From Bacillus sp. P14.5 (lineage in GTDB: Bacteria > Bacillota > Bacilli > Bacillales > Bacillaceae_B): a stretch of DNA of 64,000 nucleotides. The DNA lies in NCBI RefSeq assembly GCF_003316765.1, contig NZ_NIJF01000017.1:89761-153760 (forward strand), in the 5' to 3' direction. The notes under the pieces are model-generated. The model searched no databases and was not told the origin of the DNA. It worked only from the letters and a program-made list of their open reading frames with translations. Positions 35,305-43,490 of this stretch are shown one piece after another. A program made the position numbers and the translations under genes. How positions within the stretch are numbered: the stretch's first letter is position 1; each line of letters starts with the position of its first letter.

Positions 35305-35343
35305 TGCGGCATTAACCACCAAGGTTATTGCCGTTTTTTTATT
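35305..35343 (+). terminator. Terminator of the chemoreceptor gene
   Basis: GCGGCATTAACC and GGTTATTGCCGT pair around ACCAA and end in T7. Confidence 0.85.
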
Positions 35344-35408
35344 GCCTCTTTTCTAAGAGGTTGTTGCTTTTAAATACATTTTTCATCCTCCTTCCCCTAT
35401 TACCTAGA

Positions 35409-35712
35409 AGGATTGGAGCGGAAGGCGTCCGACCTCCTGCGGGAGTAGCGGGACAGGTGAGACCAAGGTTACGTACCCACTGGAACGTAACCCCGCAGGC
35501 GAAGCCAGCTCCAGCGGCCAGCGACTAGCAGATTTCGGTCTCTCTCCTTGCGATAAGTCATCATCGAATCGCTTCACTCTTCGTGATTCCTTTATCTCAT
35601 GCGAGAGCCCTACAATCTGTACGTCGCTGAACGGCCGCTTCCGCTTTTTATGAAGCCGAGGAGGCCGGGCGCCCGCCCCGCGGAGTCGCGCGCCTGGAGC
35701 GGAAATCCGTTA
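35409..35712 (+). repeat. Composite GC-rich interspersed repeat, complete
   Basis: The outer module (GGATTGGAGCGGAAGG ... GCCTGGAGCGGAAATCC) is split by an inserted module running from CCAGCTCCAGCGGCC to GAACGGCCGCTTCCGC. The same junctions occur at 31214-31425. A short GGTTACGTACCC/GGAACGTAACC hairpin sits in the first part. Confidence 0.82.
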
Positions 35713-35812
35713 CTATTAAACTGACACAATCTTTGCGAAAACAGCCTTTTTATTGCCGAGTTTCAGGGGTTGCAATGAAAGTTTTTTTCTGTTTTAATAG
35801 TGGATAGAACTT

Positions 35813-35831
35813 AATCGTAATAATTACGATT
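35813..35831. promoter_or_regulatory. Zur box upstream of rpmE2
   Basis: AATCGTAATAATTACGATT is a perfect 9-1-9 palindrome matching the Bacillus Zur consensus. It lies 27 bp upstream of the rpmE2 start. Confidence 0.93.
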
Positions 35832-35857
35832 TAAAAAAATACTGGAGGTTTTCTGAA

Positions 35858-36112
35858 ATGAAACAAGGAATTCACCCTGATTACCAAAAAGTAGTATTCA
35901 TGGATACAAACAGCGGATATAAATTTTTAACAAGCTCGACGATGGGTTCATCGGAAACGATTGAGTGGGAAGATGGCAGCACGTATCCTTTGATTAAAGT
36001 GGAAGTCAGCTCTGACACGCACCCGTTTTATACTGGAGTACAGAAATTTGCCGACCGCGGAGGCCGTGCGGACCGTTTCTTGAAAAAATATAATATGGAA
36101 CGACCGAAATAA
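35858..36112 (+). CDS. rpmE2: Ribosomal protein L31 type B, zinc-independent
   Basis: Replaces the zinc-containing L31 on ribosomes when zinc is scarce, freeing zinc. Its 84 residues include [27 protein letters not shown] and lack the CxxC zinc pair of the primary L31. A perfect Zur box precedes it and the ribosome site is GGAGG. The following gene starts 18 bp later, so they are likely co-transcribed. A dead paralogue lies at 31530-31791. Confidence 0.95.
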   Translation: MKQGIHPDYQKVVFMDTNSGYKFLTSSTMGSSETIEWEDGSTYPLIKVEVSSDTHPFYTGVQKFADRGGRADRFLKKYNMERPK

Positions 36113-36130
36113 ACCTGCGGAGGAAACGAT

Positions 36131-36487
36131 ATGAACGAACATTTAATGGAGATTCTGGCGAGGGATATTGTCGCCGGACTCCCTCCTTATAAAAGAGAAG
36201 TCTATGAATATGTGGTCGGGGCAGAAGATGAACTCGCTTCGCAATCCGAAACCTCCGACCAGTTCATGTCCCTGCTTGTAAAACACTCTCCTCATAAGCA
36301 GGCGGCTGCCCGGTTCAATATGACGTACGGAAAGTTGATAGTCCTTATGAGGGAAATTGAAAGCGAAATTGATGAAAAGCTGAAGGAAAAGGAAGCCAAG
36401 ATAAAATGGATTGATTACAGTGATAATTTCAAGGGAAATAGCGGAGCTTCGACCAATAGAAGCTTACAATTCATGTTCATGATATAA
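36131..36487 (+). CDS. Unknown protein inside the zinc-starvation (Zur) operon, 118 residues
   Basis: I do not recognise this protein. It is acidic overall and mostly helical: an N-terminal segment (LMEILARDIVAGLPPYKREVYEYVVG), a central helix-turn-helix-like stretch (SPHKQAAARFNMTYGKLIVLMREIESEID), a charged helix (EKLKEKEAKIKW) and a short tail. It contains no Cys or zinc-binding pattern. The middle looks like a sigma-factor-type HTH, so a small regulator is one possibility. The ribosome site GGAGG is strong. It sits between rpmE2 and rpsN, so it should be made when zinc is limiting. Confidence 0.82.
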   Translation: MNEHLMEILARDIVAGLPPYKREVYEYVVGAEDELASQSETSDQFMSLLVKHSPHKQAAARFNMTYGKLIVLMREIESEIDEKLKEKEAKIKWIDYSDNFKGNSGASTNRSLQFMFMI

Positions 36488-36493
36488 ATTTTT

Positions 36494-36524
36494 TTGACAA
36501 ATAAATCGTAATCATTACTAATAA
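36494..36524 (+). promoter_or_regulatory. rpsN promoter with a second Zur box
   Basis: A -35 TTGACA (36494-36499) is followed by AAATCGTAATCATTACTAAT (36503-36522), a Zur box with a weaker right arm, covering the spacer and a TACTAA -10. Zur would block the promoter when zinc is replete. Confidence 0.82.
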
Positions 36525-36545
36525 AGACAGAAAGGAAGATAAGCA

Positions 36546-36815
36546 ATGGCCAAAAAATCAAAAGTGGTTAAAGAGAAAAAGCGACAGGAGATAGTTGAAC
36601 GATATGCAGAGCTAAGGAGAGAGCTTAAAGAAAAAGGAGATTATGAAGCTTTGAAAAAACTGCCCCGTGACTCTTCTTCCACACGATTGAAGAATCGCTG
36701 TGAAGTCACAGGCCGTCCGCGCGGATACCTACGCAAATTCAAAATGTCCCGTATTGCTTTCAGGGAACTGGCCCACAAAGGACAGGTTCCTGGTGTGAAG
36801 AAGTCCAGCTGGTAA
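36546..36815 (+). CDS. rpsN: Ribosomal protein S14, zinc-independent paralogue
   Basis: 89 residues; it has the long-form S14 pattern without the CxxC zinc pairs of the zinc-bound form, and ends [32 protein letters not shown]. In Bacillus the equivalent gene is derepressed by zinc limitation so that 30S subunits can be built without zinc. Ribosome site AAGGAAG; Zur box upstream. The FAD oxidoreductase begins 20 bp later. Confidence 0.94.
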   Translation: MAKKSKVVKEKKRQEIVERYAELRRELKEKGDYEALKKLPRDSSSTRLKNRCEVTGRPRGYLRKFKMSRIAFRELAHKGQVPGVKKSSW

Positions 36816-36835
36816 AAAGGAAAAGGAAGATTGAT

Positions 36836-38002
36836 ATGCACAATTGGATCATTATTGGCGGAGGTATACACGGCTGTACCATTGCTGCCTTTCTTCTTAA
36901 GAGCGGAAGGGCAAGTGCAGGGGATATCCTGATCATTGACCCGAATGATAAGCCCCTCTCTAACTGGAAGAGAAACACGGAACGGATTGGAATGGAATAC
37001 TTGAGGTCTCCTGCGGTTCATCATATTGACCTCAATCCATTCAGCTTGAAAAAAGCTGCAAGTCCCCAAGACTCCAGAGCTTTCTATGGATATTATAAAC
37101 GGCCCTTACTCTCCTTTTTTAATGAGCATAGTGATGAGGTGCTTAAACAGACCGGCCTGGATGAGGCGTGGATGCAGGGGAGGGTTATGGATGTAACACG
37201 GGAGTCGGAAAGCTGGAGAGTGTTCACAGAGGAAGGGGACATGGCAGAAGGGCGGAACATTGTCATTGCGATAAGCCTCAATGATCAGCCTGTAATCCCT
37301 CAATGGGCAGCAGAACTGCAGCACCCTAACTCCCGTTTCATCCATCATATTTTTAGTCCTTCCCTGCCTGATTTTGAAAAACTGAAGCCGCCCATCGCAG
37401 TGATTGGCGGAGGAATTACAGCGGCGCATACCTGCATCAAACTCAGCCGGCTTTTTCCGGGAAAGGTAACTCTTCTGAAAAGGCATCCTTTTCGCGTTCA
37501 TGATTTTGACAGCAACCCGGGCTGGCTGGGACCGAAATACATGGAAGGCTTTTTAAAGCTGGACGATTATCAAAAGAGGAGAGAGGCTATTCAAAGGGCA
37601 AGGCACCGGGGATCTTTAACCAGCGAGCTGAATGCCAAACTTTCCAGGCTGACTCGTGTTGGAGCCTTGAAGGTTGTTGATGGAGAAGTTACTTCGGTCG
37701 ATATGGAAACCTCTGCTGTTATATTAAAATTAAAAGGCGGCAGTCAGGTTGAATTCCGGTCGGTACTATTGGCCACAGGCTTCCAGCCGGCAATGCCTGA
37801 ACAGGAATGGCTGAAGAAATTGATCCTGCAGCACAATCTACAATGTGCGCATTGCGGTTATCCAATTGTGAAGCCTACTCTTGAATGGTGTCCGCATCTC
37901 TATGTCTCCGGGCCTCTTGCAGAGCTTGAGATCGGACCGGTCTCCCGAAATATTTCAGGAGCGCGTAAGGCGGCGGAACGGATTGTCTTCAACAAAGTGT
38001 AG
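36836..38002 (+). CDS. FAD/NAD(P)-binding oxidoreductase in the Zur-controlled operon
   Basis: Flavoprotein of 388 residues with an N-terminal FAD Rossmann motif (WIIIGGGIHGCTIAAFLL), a second dinucleotide motif (IAVIGGGITAAHTCIKLS near residue 185) and the ATGF motif (LLATGFQPA) seen in flavin monooxygenase and L-ornithine N-hydroxylase-like enzymes. A late cluster CAHCGYP could bind metal. It follows rpsN directly, so it is expected under zinc starvation. A role in zinc scavenging or metallophore chemistry is inference from location only. A terminator follows. Confidence 0.85.
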   Translation: MHNWIIIGGGIHGCTIAAFLLKSGRASAGDILIIDPNDKPLSNWKRNTERIGMEYLRSPAVHHIDLNPFSLKKAASPQDSRAFYGYYKRPLLSFFNEHSDEVLKQTGLDEAWMQGRVMDVTRESESWRVFTEEGDMAEGRNIVIAISLNDQPVIPQWAAELQHPNSRFIHHIFSPSLPDFEKLKPPIAVIGGGITAAHTCIKLSRLFPGKVTLLKRHPFRVHDFDSNPGWLGPKYMEGFLKLDDYQKRREAIQRARHRGSLTSELNAKLSRLTRVGALKVVDGEVTSVDMETSAVILKLKGGSQVEFRSVLLATGFQPAMPEQEWLKKLILQHNLQCAHCGYPIVKPTLEWCPHLYVSGPLAELEIGPVSRNISGARKAAERIVFNKV

Positions 38003-38037
38003 TGGAAGTAATCTAAATGCGGTTCATGAAATAAATG

Positions 38038-38085
38038 AAAACCCACCGCCTTTTCCATAGCTGGAATGAGGGAGTGGGTTTTTTG
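38038..38085 (+). terminator. Terminator of the zinc-response operon
   Basis: AAAACCCAC and GTGGGTTTT arms enclose an interior with CATTCCAGC-like imperfect pairing, ending in T6. Confidence 0.75.
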
Positions 38086-38192
38086 AAGTAACTTCAGGTT
38101 TGGTCCTTTTCACTGGCTAAGCGCCAGTTGGGCTGAGAACTTTGAGCTGAAGTGTTCATTAGAAGCTCTCTATGTGCCAATTAGGCTAAAAA

Positions 38193-38288
38193 GTACAGCT
38201 GTAGTGCTGCTGAGACCAAAGAGCAAACAGCTTCTATTCAAAAGAAGTCCATTAGGGGTTTACACAGCAGCACTTTTTGCAGCTGTAC
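38193..38288 (-). terminator. Large terminator hairpin of the cyanophycin operon
   Basis: GTACAGCTG plus AGTGCTGCTG pairs with CAGCAGCACT plus CAGCTGTAC (19 bp, one asymmetric bulge) across a 52-base loop. On the minus strand it is followed by T5 and sits 14 bp after the cphA stop. Confidence 0.7.
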
Positions 38289-38302
38289 AGATTTATTAGT
38301 AC

Positions 38303-40933
38303 TTACTCTGCCGCATCACTATAAAGCTTAGAGTCTTGGATCCCCTTAATGAAATCTTCCGCTGCTTGAAAAGATTCATAAAGAAATAGCAGCAAGTCGC
38401 CTTCCTTGGAATGGTCCCAGGCAAATTGGTAGGCTTCAGTCTCGTCTAAGATAACGGGTGAACAGGAAGGATCACCGTAATGAGCTTGAGCTTCATTGAG
38501 CATAATTGCCGGAACTTCTCCGGTTACCCTGCCTCTCAAATCTTTATCTTCCTTGATGATAAGAGAATCAGAGTTTGAAGCTGCAATCCTGCTCATCTCA
38601 ATTATGGCACTGTCCTGTCTGTCGCCGGCAGAGGAAATGACTGTGATCGTCCGATTCCGGCTGATATGTTCAACCGCATCAAAAATTGCCTTCAGGCCAG
38701 CCTGGTTATGTGCATAGTCGACGATGATTTCCCTCCCTTGGATACTAGTGCGATTGAATCGTCCGCGGGAGTGGGCGGCGTCAGGTTTGAAAGTGAGCAC
38801 TCTTTCCTTTAAGTCTTCAATGGTAACGCCTTGGGAATGTGAAGCGGCAAGAGCCTGCAGCAGGTTGGAAACGTTATGCCTGGCTGTTCCCTCAATAGTG
38901 ATGGGGACATCACAAACAGGTAAAAATGGATGATGAGTCCCTTTATCATGAAAAATGATCATTCCTTCGCGATTTACATACCAGGCTGTTCCATCATTCT
39001 CGATGGCTTTCCGGATGACCGGATTACTTTCATCCAAAGAAGTAAAAATCACCGTACCAGCAGTGTGAGAAGCCATTTTGACCGTTTCATCATCATCGGC
39101 ATTCAGCACGCAATATCCGTCTTCCGCTACCACTTCAGGTATCAGCCTTTTTAACTTGACCAGCTGTTGAAAGGTTTCAATTCCATCAAGTCCTAAATGG
39201 TCTTCGCTGACATTTGTCACAATTCCCACATCGCAATATCGAAAAGCCAGACCTTCCCGCAAGATTCCTCCACGCGCGGTTTCAAGGACGGCAAAGTCAG
39301 TCTTAGGGCTGCCCAAAACCTTCCTTGCACTGATTGGTCCGCTGCAATCTCCCGAATCAATTTGTTTATCGCCGATATATACCCCGTCTGAATTGGTCAT
39401 GCCGACGACAGAACCGCTGCCTTCCAAGAGATGCTTAACAAGTCTTGTAGTGGTGGTCTTTCCATTGGTTCCAGTAACTGAAATGATAGGGATGGAGGCT
39501 TCTTTTCGATCTTTGAAAAGGTATTGAACAATATCCTTGCCTGCTTCCCGTCTCTTTCCTTTGCTGGGATGGAGATGCATCCTGATACCCGGCGCCGCAT
39601 TAATCTCGAGAATTGCTGTTGTTTCCGGGCTGAACGGCTTAGTGATATCCCGGCATATCAAATCGACACCTGCTACATCCAACCCGATAGCTTCCGCTGC
39701 ATTTTCAGCGATTTCCTTGATTGAAGGGTGGACTTCGTCGGTTACATCAATGGCCTGTCCTCCTGTAGAAAGATTGGCACTGCCGACAGCCTGGATGATC
39801 TGCCCTTTTTCCAAGACGGACTGGAATGAAAGGTCCTGACTTTCCAGAAAGCATTTGACTGTCTGATTCATTGGAATCTTTGTGATTGGCTTTTCATGAC
39901 CGGATCCCCTGAGAGGATTTTGGTTCTCTGCTTCTATCAGTTTTTCAATGGTATCTTTTCCGTTGCCGATTAAAAAGGGAGCGGTACGCAGGCTGGCAGC
40001 TGTCAATTTGTTATCAATGACGAGAAGGCGGTAGTCACTTCCATCATAAAAACGCTCTATGATAAGATCTTCCTTCAGCGGTTCAAGACAGTAAAGGGCA
40101 TTGAATAATTCTTCTTTGTTCTTAATATTGGTAATGACACCCTTACCCTGTCTGCCATGGAGCGGCTTCAGAACCAGCGGGTAGCCGATACGGTCGGCTG
40201 CCGCAAAAACTTCTTCCCTTGAGGCGGCGGTTTCGCCTTTTGGCACAGGAAGGCCGGCTGCTTGTAGAATTTGTTTGGCTGCCTGTTTATCGCAGGCATT
40301 TTCTACCGCAAGATGGGAGGTCTGGCTGGTAATTGTGGCCTGGACATGTTTTTGTTTGGAGCCTGTACCAAGGCGGAGCAGGCTTTGGCTGCCTATTCGC
40401 TCCACCGGGATTTTCTTTTCCTGCGCAGCAGAATAGATCGCTTCCGTACTGGGTCCAAGTTTATTTTCATAGTACAAAGCGGAAACTCTGTCAATATAAG
40501 GTTGTACGGAAAAAGGTGTTTCACCATCGAGGATCCGCTGAACGATTTCCATGGCTGCTTTGAAAGAGTACAATCCTGATGTTTTCTCTTTATAATCAAA
40601 GGTAACAAAGTAAATGCCTTTCTTTTTGCTGGTCAAGGTCTTGCCATGCTTCACCTTGATGCCGGCGAGATGCTGGAGTTCAAGTGCCATATGTTCCATA
40701 ATATGGCCCATCCAGGTGCCTTCATTCAGACGCTCGATGAATGCGCCTTCATATCCGCGTGAACAAGTATGGGTGTTAAGGGAGGGAATTAGTTCCTCCA
40801 AGGCTTCAGGGAATCCGGGTATTTCATTGGAAGGCAGATATTCCAGATCTTCCAGGTCCAGTTCTATCCACATTGTGGGCTTATAGCTGAAATAATTAGG
40901 GCCTTGCAGATATCTGACACGATTGATCTTCAT
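38303..40933 (-). CDS. cphA: Cyanophycin synthetase
   Basis: Polymerises aspartate and arginine into cyanophycin, a nitrogen reserve polymer, in the cytosol. Its 876 residues are full length: an N-terminal domain, an ATP-grasp module (about 212-470; LVLKPLHGRQGKGV and LEINAAPGIRMH at 442-452) that adds arginine, and a C-terminal Mur-ligase-like module with P-loop GTNGKTTT at 488-495 and the later DYAHNQAGLKAI. It begins 16 bp after cyanophycinase, giving a cphB-cphA operon. Local presence of argGH may help supply arginine, but the genes are 27 kb apart. Confidence 0.95.
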   Translation of the reverse strand: MKINRVRYLQGPNYFSYKPTMWIELDLEDLEYLPSNEIPGFPEALEELIPSLNTHTCSRGYEGAFIERLNEGTWMGHIMEHMALELQHLAGIKVKHGKTLTSKKKGIYFVTFDYKEKTSGLYSFKAAMEIVQRILDGETPFSVQPYIDRVSALYYENKLGPSTEAIYSAAQEKKIPVERIGSQSLLRLGTGSKQKHVQATITSQTSHLAVENACDKQAAKQILQAAGLPVPKGETAASREEVFAAADRIGYPLVLKPLHGRQGKGVITNIKNKEELFNALYCLEPLKEDLIIERFYDGSDYRLLVIDNKLTAASLRTAPFLIGNGKDTIEKLIEAENQNPLRGSGHEKPITKIPMNQTVKCFLESQDLSFQSVLEKGQIIQAVGSANLSTGGQAIDVTDEVHPSIKEIAENAAEAIGLDVAGVDLICRDITKPFSPETTAILEINAAPGIRMHLHPSKGKRREAGKDIVQYLFKDRKEASIPIISVTGTNGKTTTTRLVKHLLEGSGSVVGMTNSDGVYIGDKQIDSGDCSGPISARKVLGSPKTDFAVLETARGGILREGLAFRYCDVGIVTNVSEDHLGLDGIETFQQLVKLKRLIPEVVAEDGYCVLNADDDETVKMASHTAGTVIFTSLDESNPVIRKAIENDGTAWYVNREGMIIFHDKGTHHPFLPVCDVPITIEGTARHNVSNLLQALAASHSQGVTIEDLKERVLTFKPDAAHSRGRFNRTSIQGREIIVDYAHNQAGLKAIFDAVEHISRNRTITVISSAGDRQDSAIIEMSRIAASNSDSLIIKEDKDLRGRVTGEVPAIMLNEAQAHYGDPSCSPVILDETEAYQFAWDHSKEGDLLLFLYESFQAAEDFIKGIQDSKLYSDAAE

Positions 40934-40949
40934 TCTTGTTTCCTCTCTT

Positions 40950-41747
40950 CTACTTAGAATGTATGACAGATTTATTAATAAGGTTGAACCTGAAACCGGC
41001 TTTTAGTGTATGAAGCTTGAAATTGGTAGCTGTAAGTTCACTGCTTTCTTCAGGAACATCCGGCCTGAACACTTCTCCTTCTTGGCCGTCAACAATAAAC
41101 ACTTGATGCTCTCCAATAACCTCGAATTCATTGTCCTTTAACAATATTGCGGTGTTTTCATCAATCCCGATCCCTATCATTCCCGGCATCTCAGCCATCG
41201 CGCCGATAAGCCTGCCGAATCTTCCCCTCTGAGAAAAGTGCTGATCGATAATAAGGTCTTCCAGAAATCCAAATCCTTTCCCCATATAGACCTTCAGGGT
41301 GTCATCATGCAGCTTTAATTTTGAGGAAACGATCATTTCCTTTCCCATGATCGAAGCCCCGGCACTTGTTCCAGCCAGGATCATTCCTTCTTTCCATCTT
41401 CTCAGGAGAGAGTCGTGAAAGGTTGTGCCTGCAATCCGCTCGGCCAATAGAGATTGATTGCCTCCCGTGATGAAAAGAGCAGATATTTTTTCCAAGGAAT
41501 CATTCAATTCCAGGCTGTCGGCTTTCTCCCTGGAAGAGATTGAAAGAGTAATAGAATCATGAATGCCCAGTTTGGTGAAAGTATCTTTATAGATACTGCT
41601 GATTTCATCAGGAACCCGAGAAGCCGCAGGCAGGATCCCTACCTTACCGCCCCTTTTCATTGCAAGGTCCGCAAATGTTTGCAAAATAGACAAGCCTTCA
41701 TACTTTTCTTCGTTCCCGCCAATAATTAGCAATTCGCCAGCAGACAT
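40950..41747 (-). CDS. cphB: Cyanophycinase (serine peptidase S51)
   Basis: Cleaves cyanophycin into beta-Asp-Arg dipeptides, releasing stored nitrogen. Typical opening GELLIIGGNEEKYE, then FITGGNQSLLAERI, and the nucleophile elbow AGTSAGAS with Ser128. About 265 residues. The ATG at 41747 follows AAGGTG by 6 bases and is preferred over an upstream GTG. Lead gene of the cphB-cphA operon. No signal peptide, so it acts on intracellular polymer. Confidence 0.94.
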   Translation of the reverse strand: MSAGELLIIGGNEEKYEGLSILQTFADLAMKRGGKVGILPAASRVPDEISSIYKDTFTKLGIHDSITLSISSREKADSLELNDSLEKISALFITGGNQSLLAERIAGTTFHDSLLRRWKEGMILAGTSAGASIMGKEMIVSSKLKLHDDTLKVYMGKGFGFLEDLIIDQHFSQRGRFGRLIGAMAEMPGMIGIGIDENTAILLKDNEFEVIGEHQVFIVDGQEGEVFRPDVPEESSELTATNFKLHTLKAGFRFNLINKSVIHSK

Positions 41748-41855
41748 TATATTCACCTTTTCTGTAAAAAAATTCTAATAAAACCAAGCTTTATATACCC
41801 AGGTCTTCTTAAAGAAAAACCTCATAAAAATAAAAATTAGTTTTATGGGAAAATT

Positions 41856-42011
41856 GTGACATTAAACCTGAGAAAGCTGCTGATCAGGTGGGAATTGGTC
41901 ATAAAATGGTATCCGTCTGCAAGGCCGACGGACAAGGGAATGCCGGACAAGGAGGAAGTGAGAGGAGGCAGCATTGTCAGTTGGAAAAGGATTTTAGAAG
42001 TAAATAAATAA
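41856..42011 (+). CDS. Doubtful small ORF, 51 residues
   Basis: A frame with GTG start and a basic, Trp-rich product (LIRWELVIKWYPSARPTDKG) ends exactly at a hairpin. There is only a weak ribosome site and I know no homologue. Possibly real, possibly chance. Confidence 0.3.
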   Translation: MTLNLRKLLIRWELVIKWYPSARPTDKGMPDKEEVRGGSIVSWKRILEVNK

Positions 42012-42047
42012 CCGCGAATCTTCCCTTTTAGGAGATTCGCGGTTATG
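42009..42047. terminator. Terminator of the DoxX gene
   Basis: ATAACCGCGAATCT and AGATTCGCGGTTAT pair perfectly; on the minus strand it lies 34 bp after the DoxX stop. Confidence 0.85.
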
Positions 42048-42080
42048 GTATTTAAGGAAACGCAATGGAGCTGGTCACCA

Positions 42081-42590
42081 TCAGTGAAGGACAGCATGTT
42101 TTCGGTCGACTTTATTGTTCCTGCGGTCTTTTAATCGCTTTGTGATATAAGGAAGGGCAAATCGATCAATTCCCCAGAAGTAAGCTCCGCCTCCAGTGAA
42201 GAGAAGGACGATGGCTGCAGTGTACAGGACAGGGTTTGTGCTTACTGTGCCAGCCAGCAGGAAGTTCAAATTCATGAATGCTGCAGCTAGTAAAGCCGGG
42301 ATCGTTGCAGCACCCGTTATAAGTCCCAGCCCAACAAGTACTTCACCCCAAGGAATCAGGATATTGAAGAGTTGTGTATTAGGAAGAGCAACATTTTCCA
42401 GGAAGCCTGCATACCAGCCTTGTACGGCAGGGTGCTCACCAGTCGCCTTTGCAATTGCTCCTTGCAGGAACCCAGTTGTATCAAAACCGTCCGCTACTTT
42501 GTGCCAGCCGGCTTCAAGCCACTGAATGCCGAGCCATATTCTTAATACAGTCCAGACCATTGCAGCTTGAGGAGTTTTCCACCATCTCAT
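42081..42590 (-). CDS. DoxX-family membrane protein
   Basis: Small integral membrane protein (about 169 residues, four helices) with the DoxX core RIWLGIQWLEAGWHKV near the N-terminus and LIPWGEVLVGLGLITG. DoxX proteins are associated with quinone or thiosulfate redox chemistry and oxidative stress complexes; the specific role here is unknown. The ATG at 42590 is selected because AAGGAG lies 9 bases upstream, whereas the alternative ATG at 42599 abuts it. Confidence 0.85.
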   Translation of the reverse strand: MRWWKTPQAAMVWTVLRIWLGIQWLEAGWHKVADGFDTTGFLQGAIAKATGEHPAVQGWYAGFLENVALPNTQLFNILIPWGEVLVGLGLITGAATIPALLAAAFMNLNFLLAGTVSTNPVLYTAAIVLLFTGGGAYFWGIDRFALPYITKRLKDRRNNKVDRKHAVLH

Positions 42591-42879
42591 AATAAACATC
42601 TCCTTATTATTTTGTGAATAATTTCACATATAGGTGTAAAAGAATTGAGATAAAGCCGGCCAGCTTTAGAGTTGCTTAGAGAGCAGGGAGTGAGTTTGTG
42701 AATATTTTCACTTACTCTCTACACTTATAATATACTCCCGATGACCCGGTTTGGCAACGGCTTTCACAGATCTTTCACATTTGTTTTTGGCGTCTTATCT
42801 GGAGGGGAGCTTATTCAGAAGGCTGTATTGGAGAGGGGGCTATAGGGATCTATTAGTTGCGTTGAATTGAGCCATAGAG

Positions 42880-43190
42880 GTTTGCGGAGGGGAGCGATAC
42901 CGCTTCTTTGATTGATGCACATGCTTCCGCTGCGAGGTACATTATAATCGGTTTTATTGAATTTGATGTACTGCGCTGATGCTGCGAGGTACATTATAAT
43001 GAAGTTTTATGAATTTGATGTACCGCGCTGATGCTGCGAGGTACTTTATAATGGAGTTTTATGAATTTGATGTACCGCGCTGATGGTCCGAGGTACATTA
43101 TAATCGGTTTTTTTGGATTTGATGTACCGCGCTGACGCAGCGAGGTACATTAAAATCGATATTTTTGGATTTGATTGTACCGCGCGTTCA
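42880..43190. repeat. Tandem array, 52-bp period, five units (array 4)
   Basis: GGTAC starts at 42936, 42988, 43040, 43092 and 43144, an exact 52-bp period. Each unit has GGTACAT facing ATGTACC across about 23 AT-rich bases. It lies in a 900-bp gene-free region between the divergent doxX and adhB genes. Confidence 0.92.
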
Positions 43191-43195
43191 CGGGA

Positions 43196-43372
43196 AGGGC
43201 TGGTTCGTCGATAGAGGTTCTAAAATCGTTGATAGGACAGGCAAACTCGTTGATAGAGAATAGGTTTTCGTCGATAGCACAATCATTTTCGTTGATAGGC
43301 CGCGTCTTTTCGTGGGCAGCACAAGCTGCTTCATTGTAGGATCCACATTTTCGTCGATAAGAACCCCCTTTT
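43196..43372. repeat. Tandem array, 21-bp period, eight units (array 6)
   Basis: The core CGTYGATAG begins at 43206, 43227, 43248, 43269, 43290 and 43311 (degenerate), with further degenerate units at 43332 and 43352. It abuts the 52-bp array. The open minus-strand frame here only reflects the 21-bp (7-codon) period. Confidence 0.9.
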
Positions 43373-43490
43373 ATCATCCTCAGGAAACAATCGAAAAAAG
43401 AAATACATAAATAGGAAATATCCTCGTGTTATAGAATACTTTTTTGCCAGCCGGGTATAAGTTTTATATTCCACTATTAGGAGGCTAATA

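Noticed and set aside
41843..42097. Minus-strand frame of 84 codons beyond the DoxX gene
   Set aside because: It crosses the DoxX terminator and has no ribosome site or recognisable composition.
43150..43377. Minus-strand frame of 75 codons rich in IDEN/INE
   Set aside because: It is the translation of the 21-bp repeat, whose period is a multiple of three; no ribosome site or homologue-like features.
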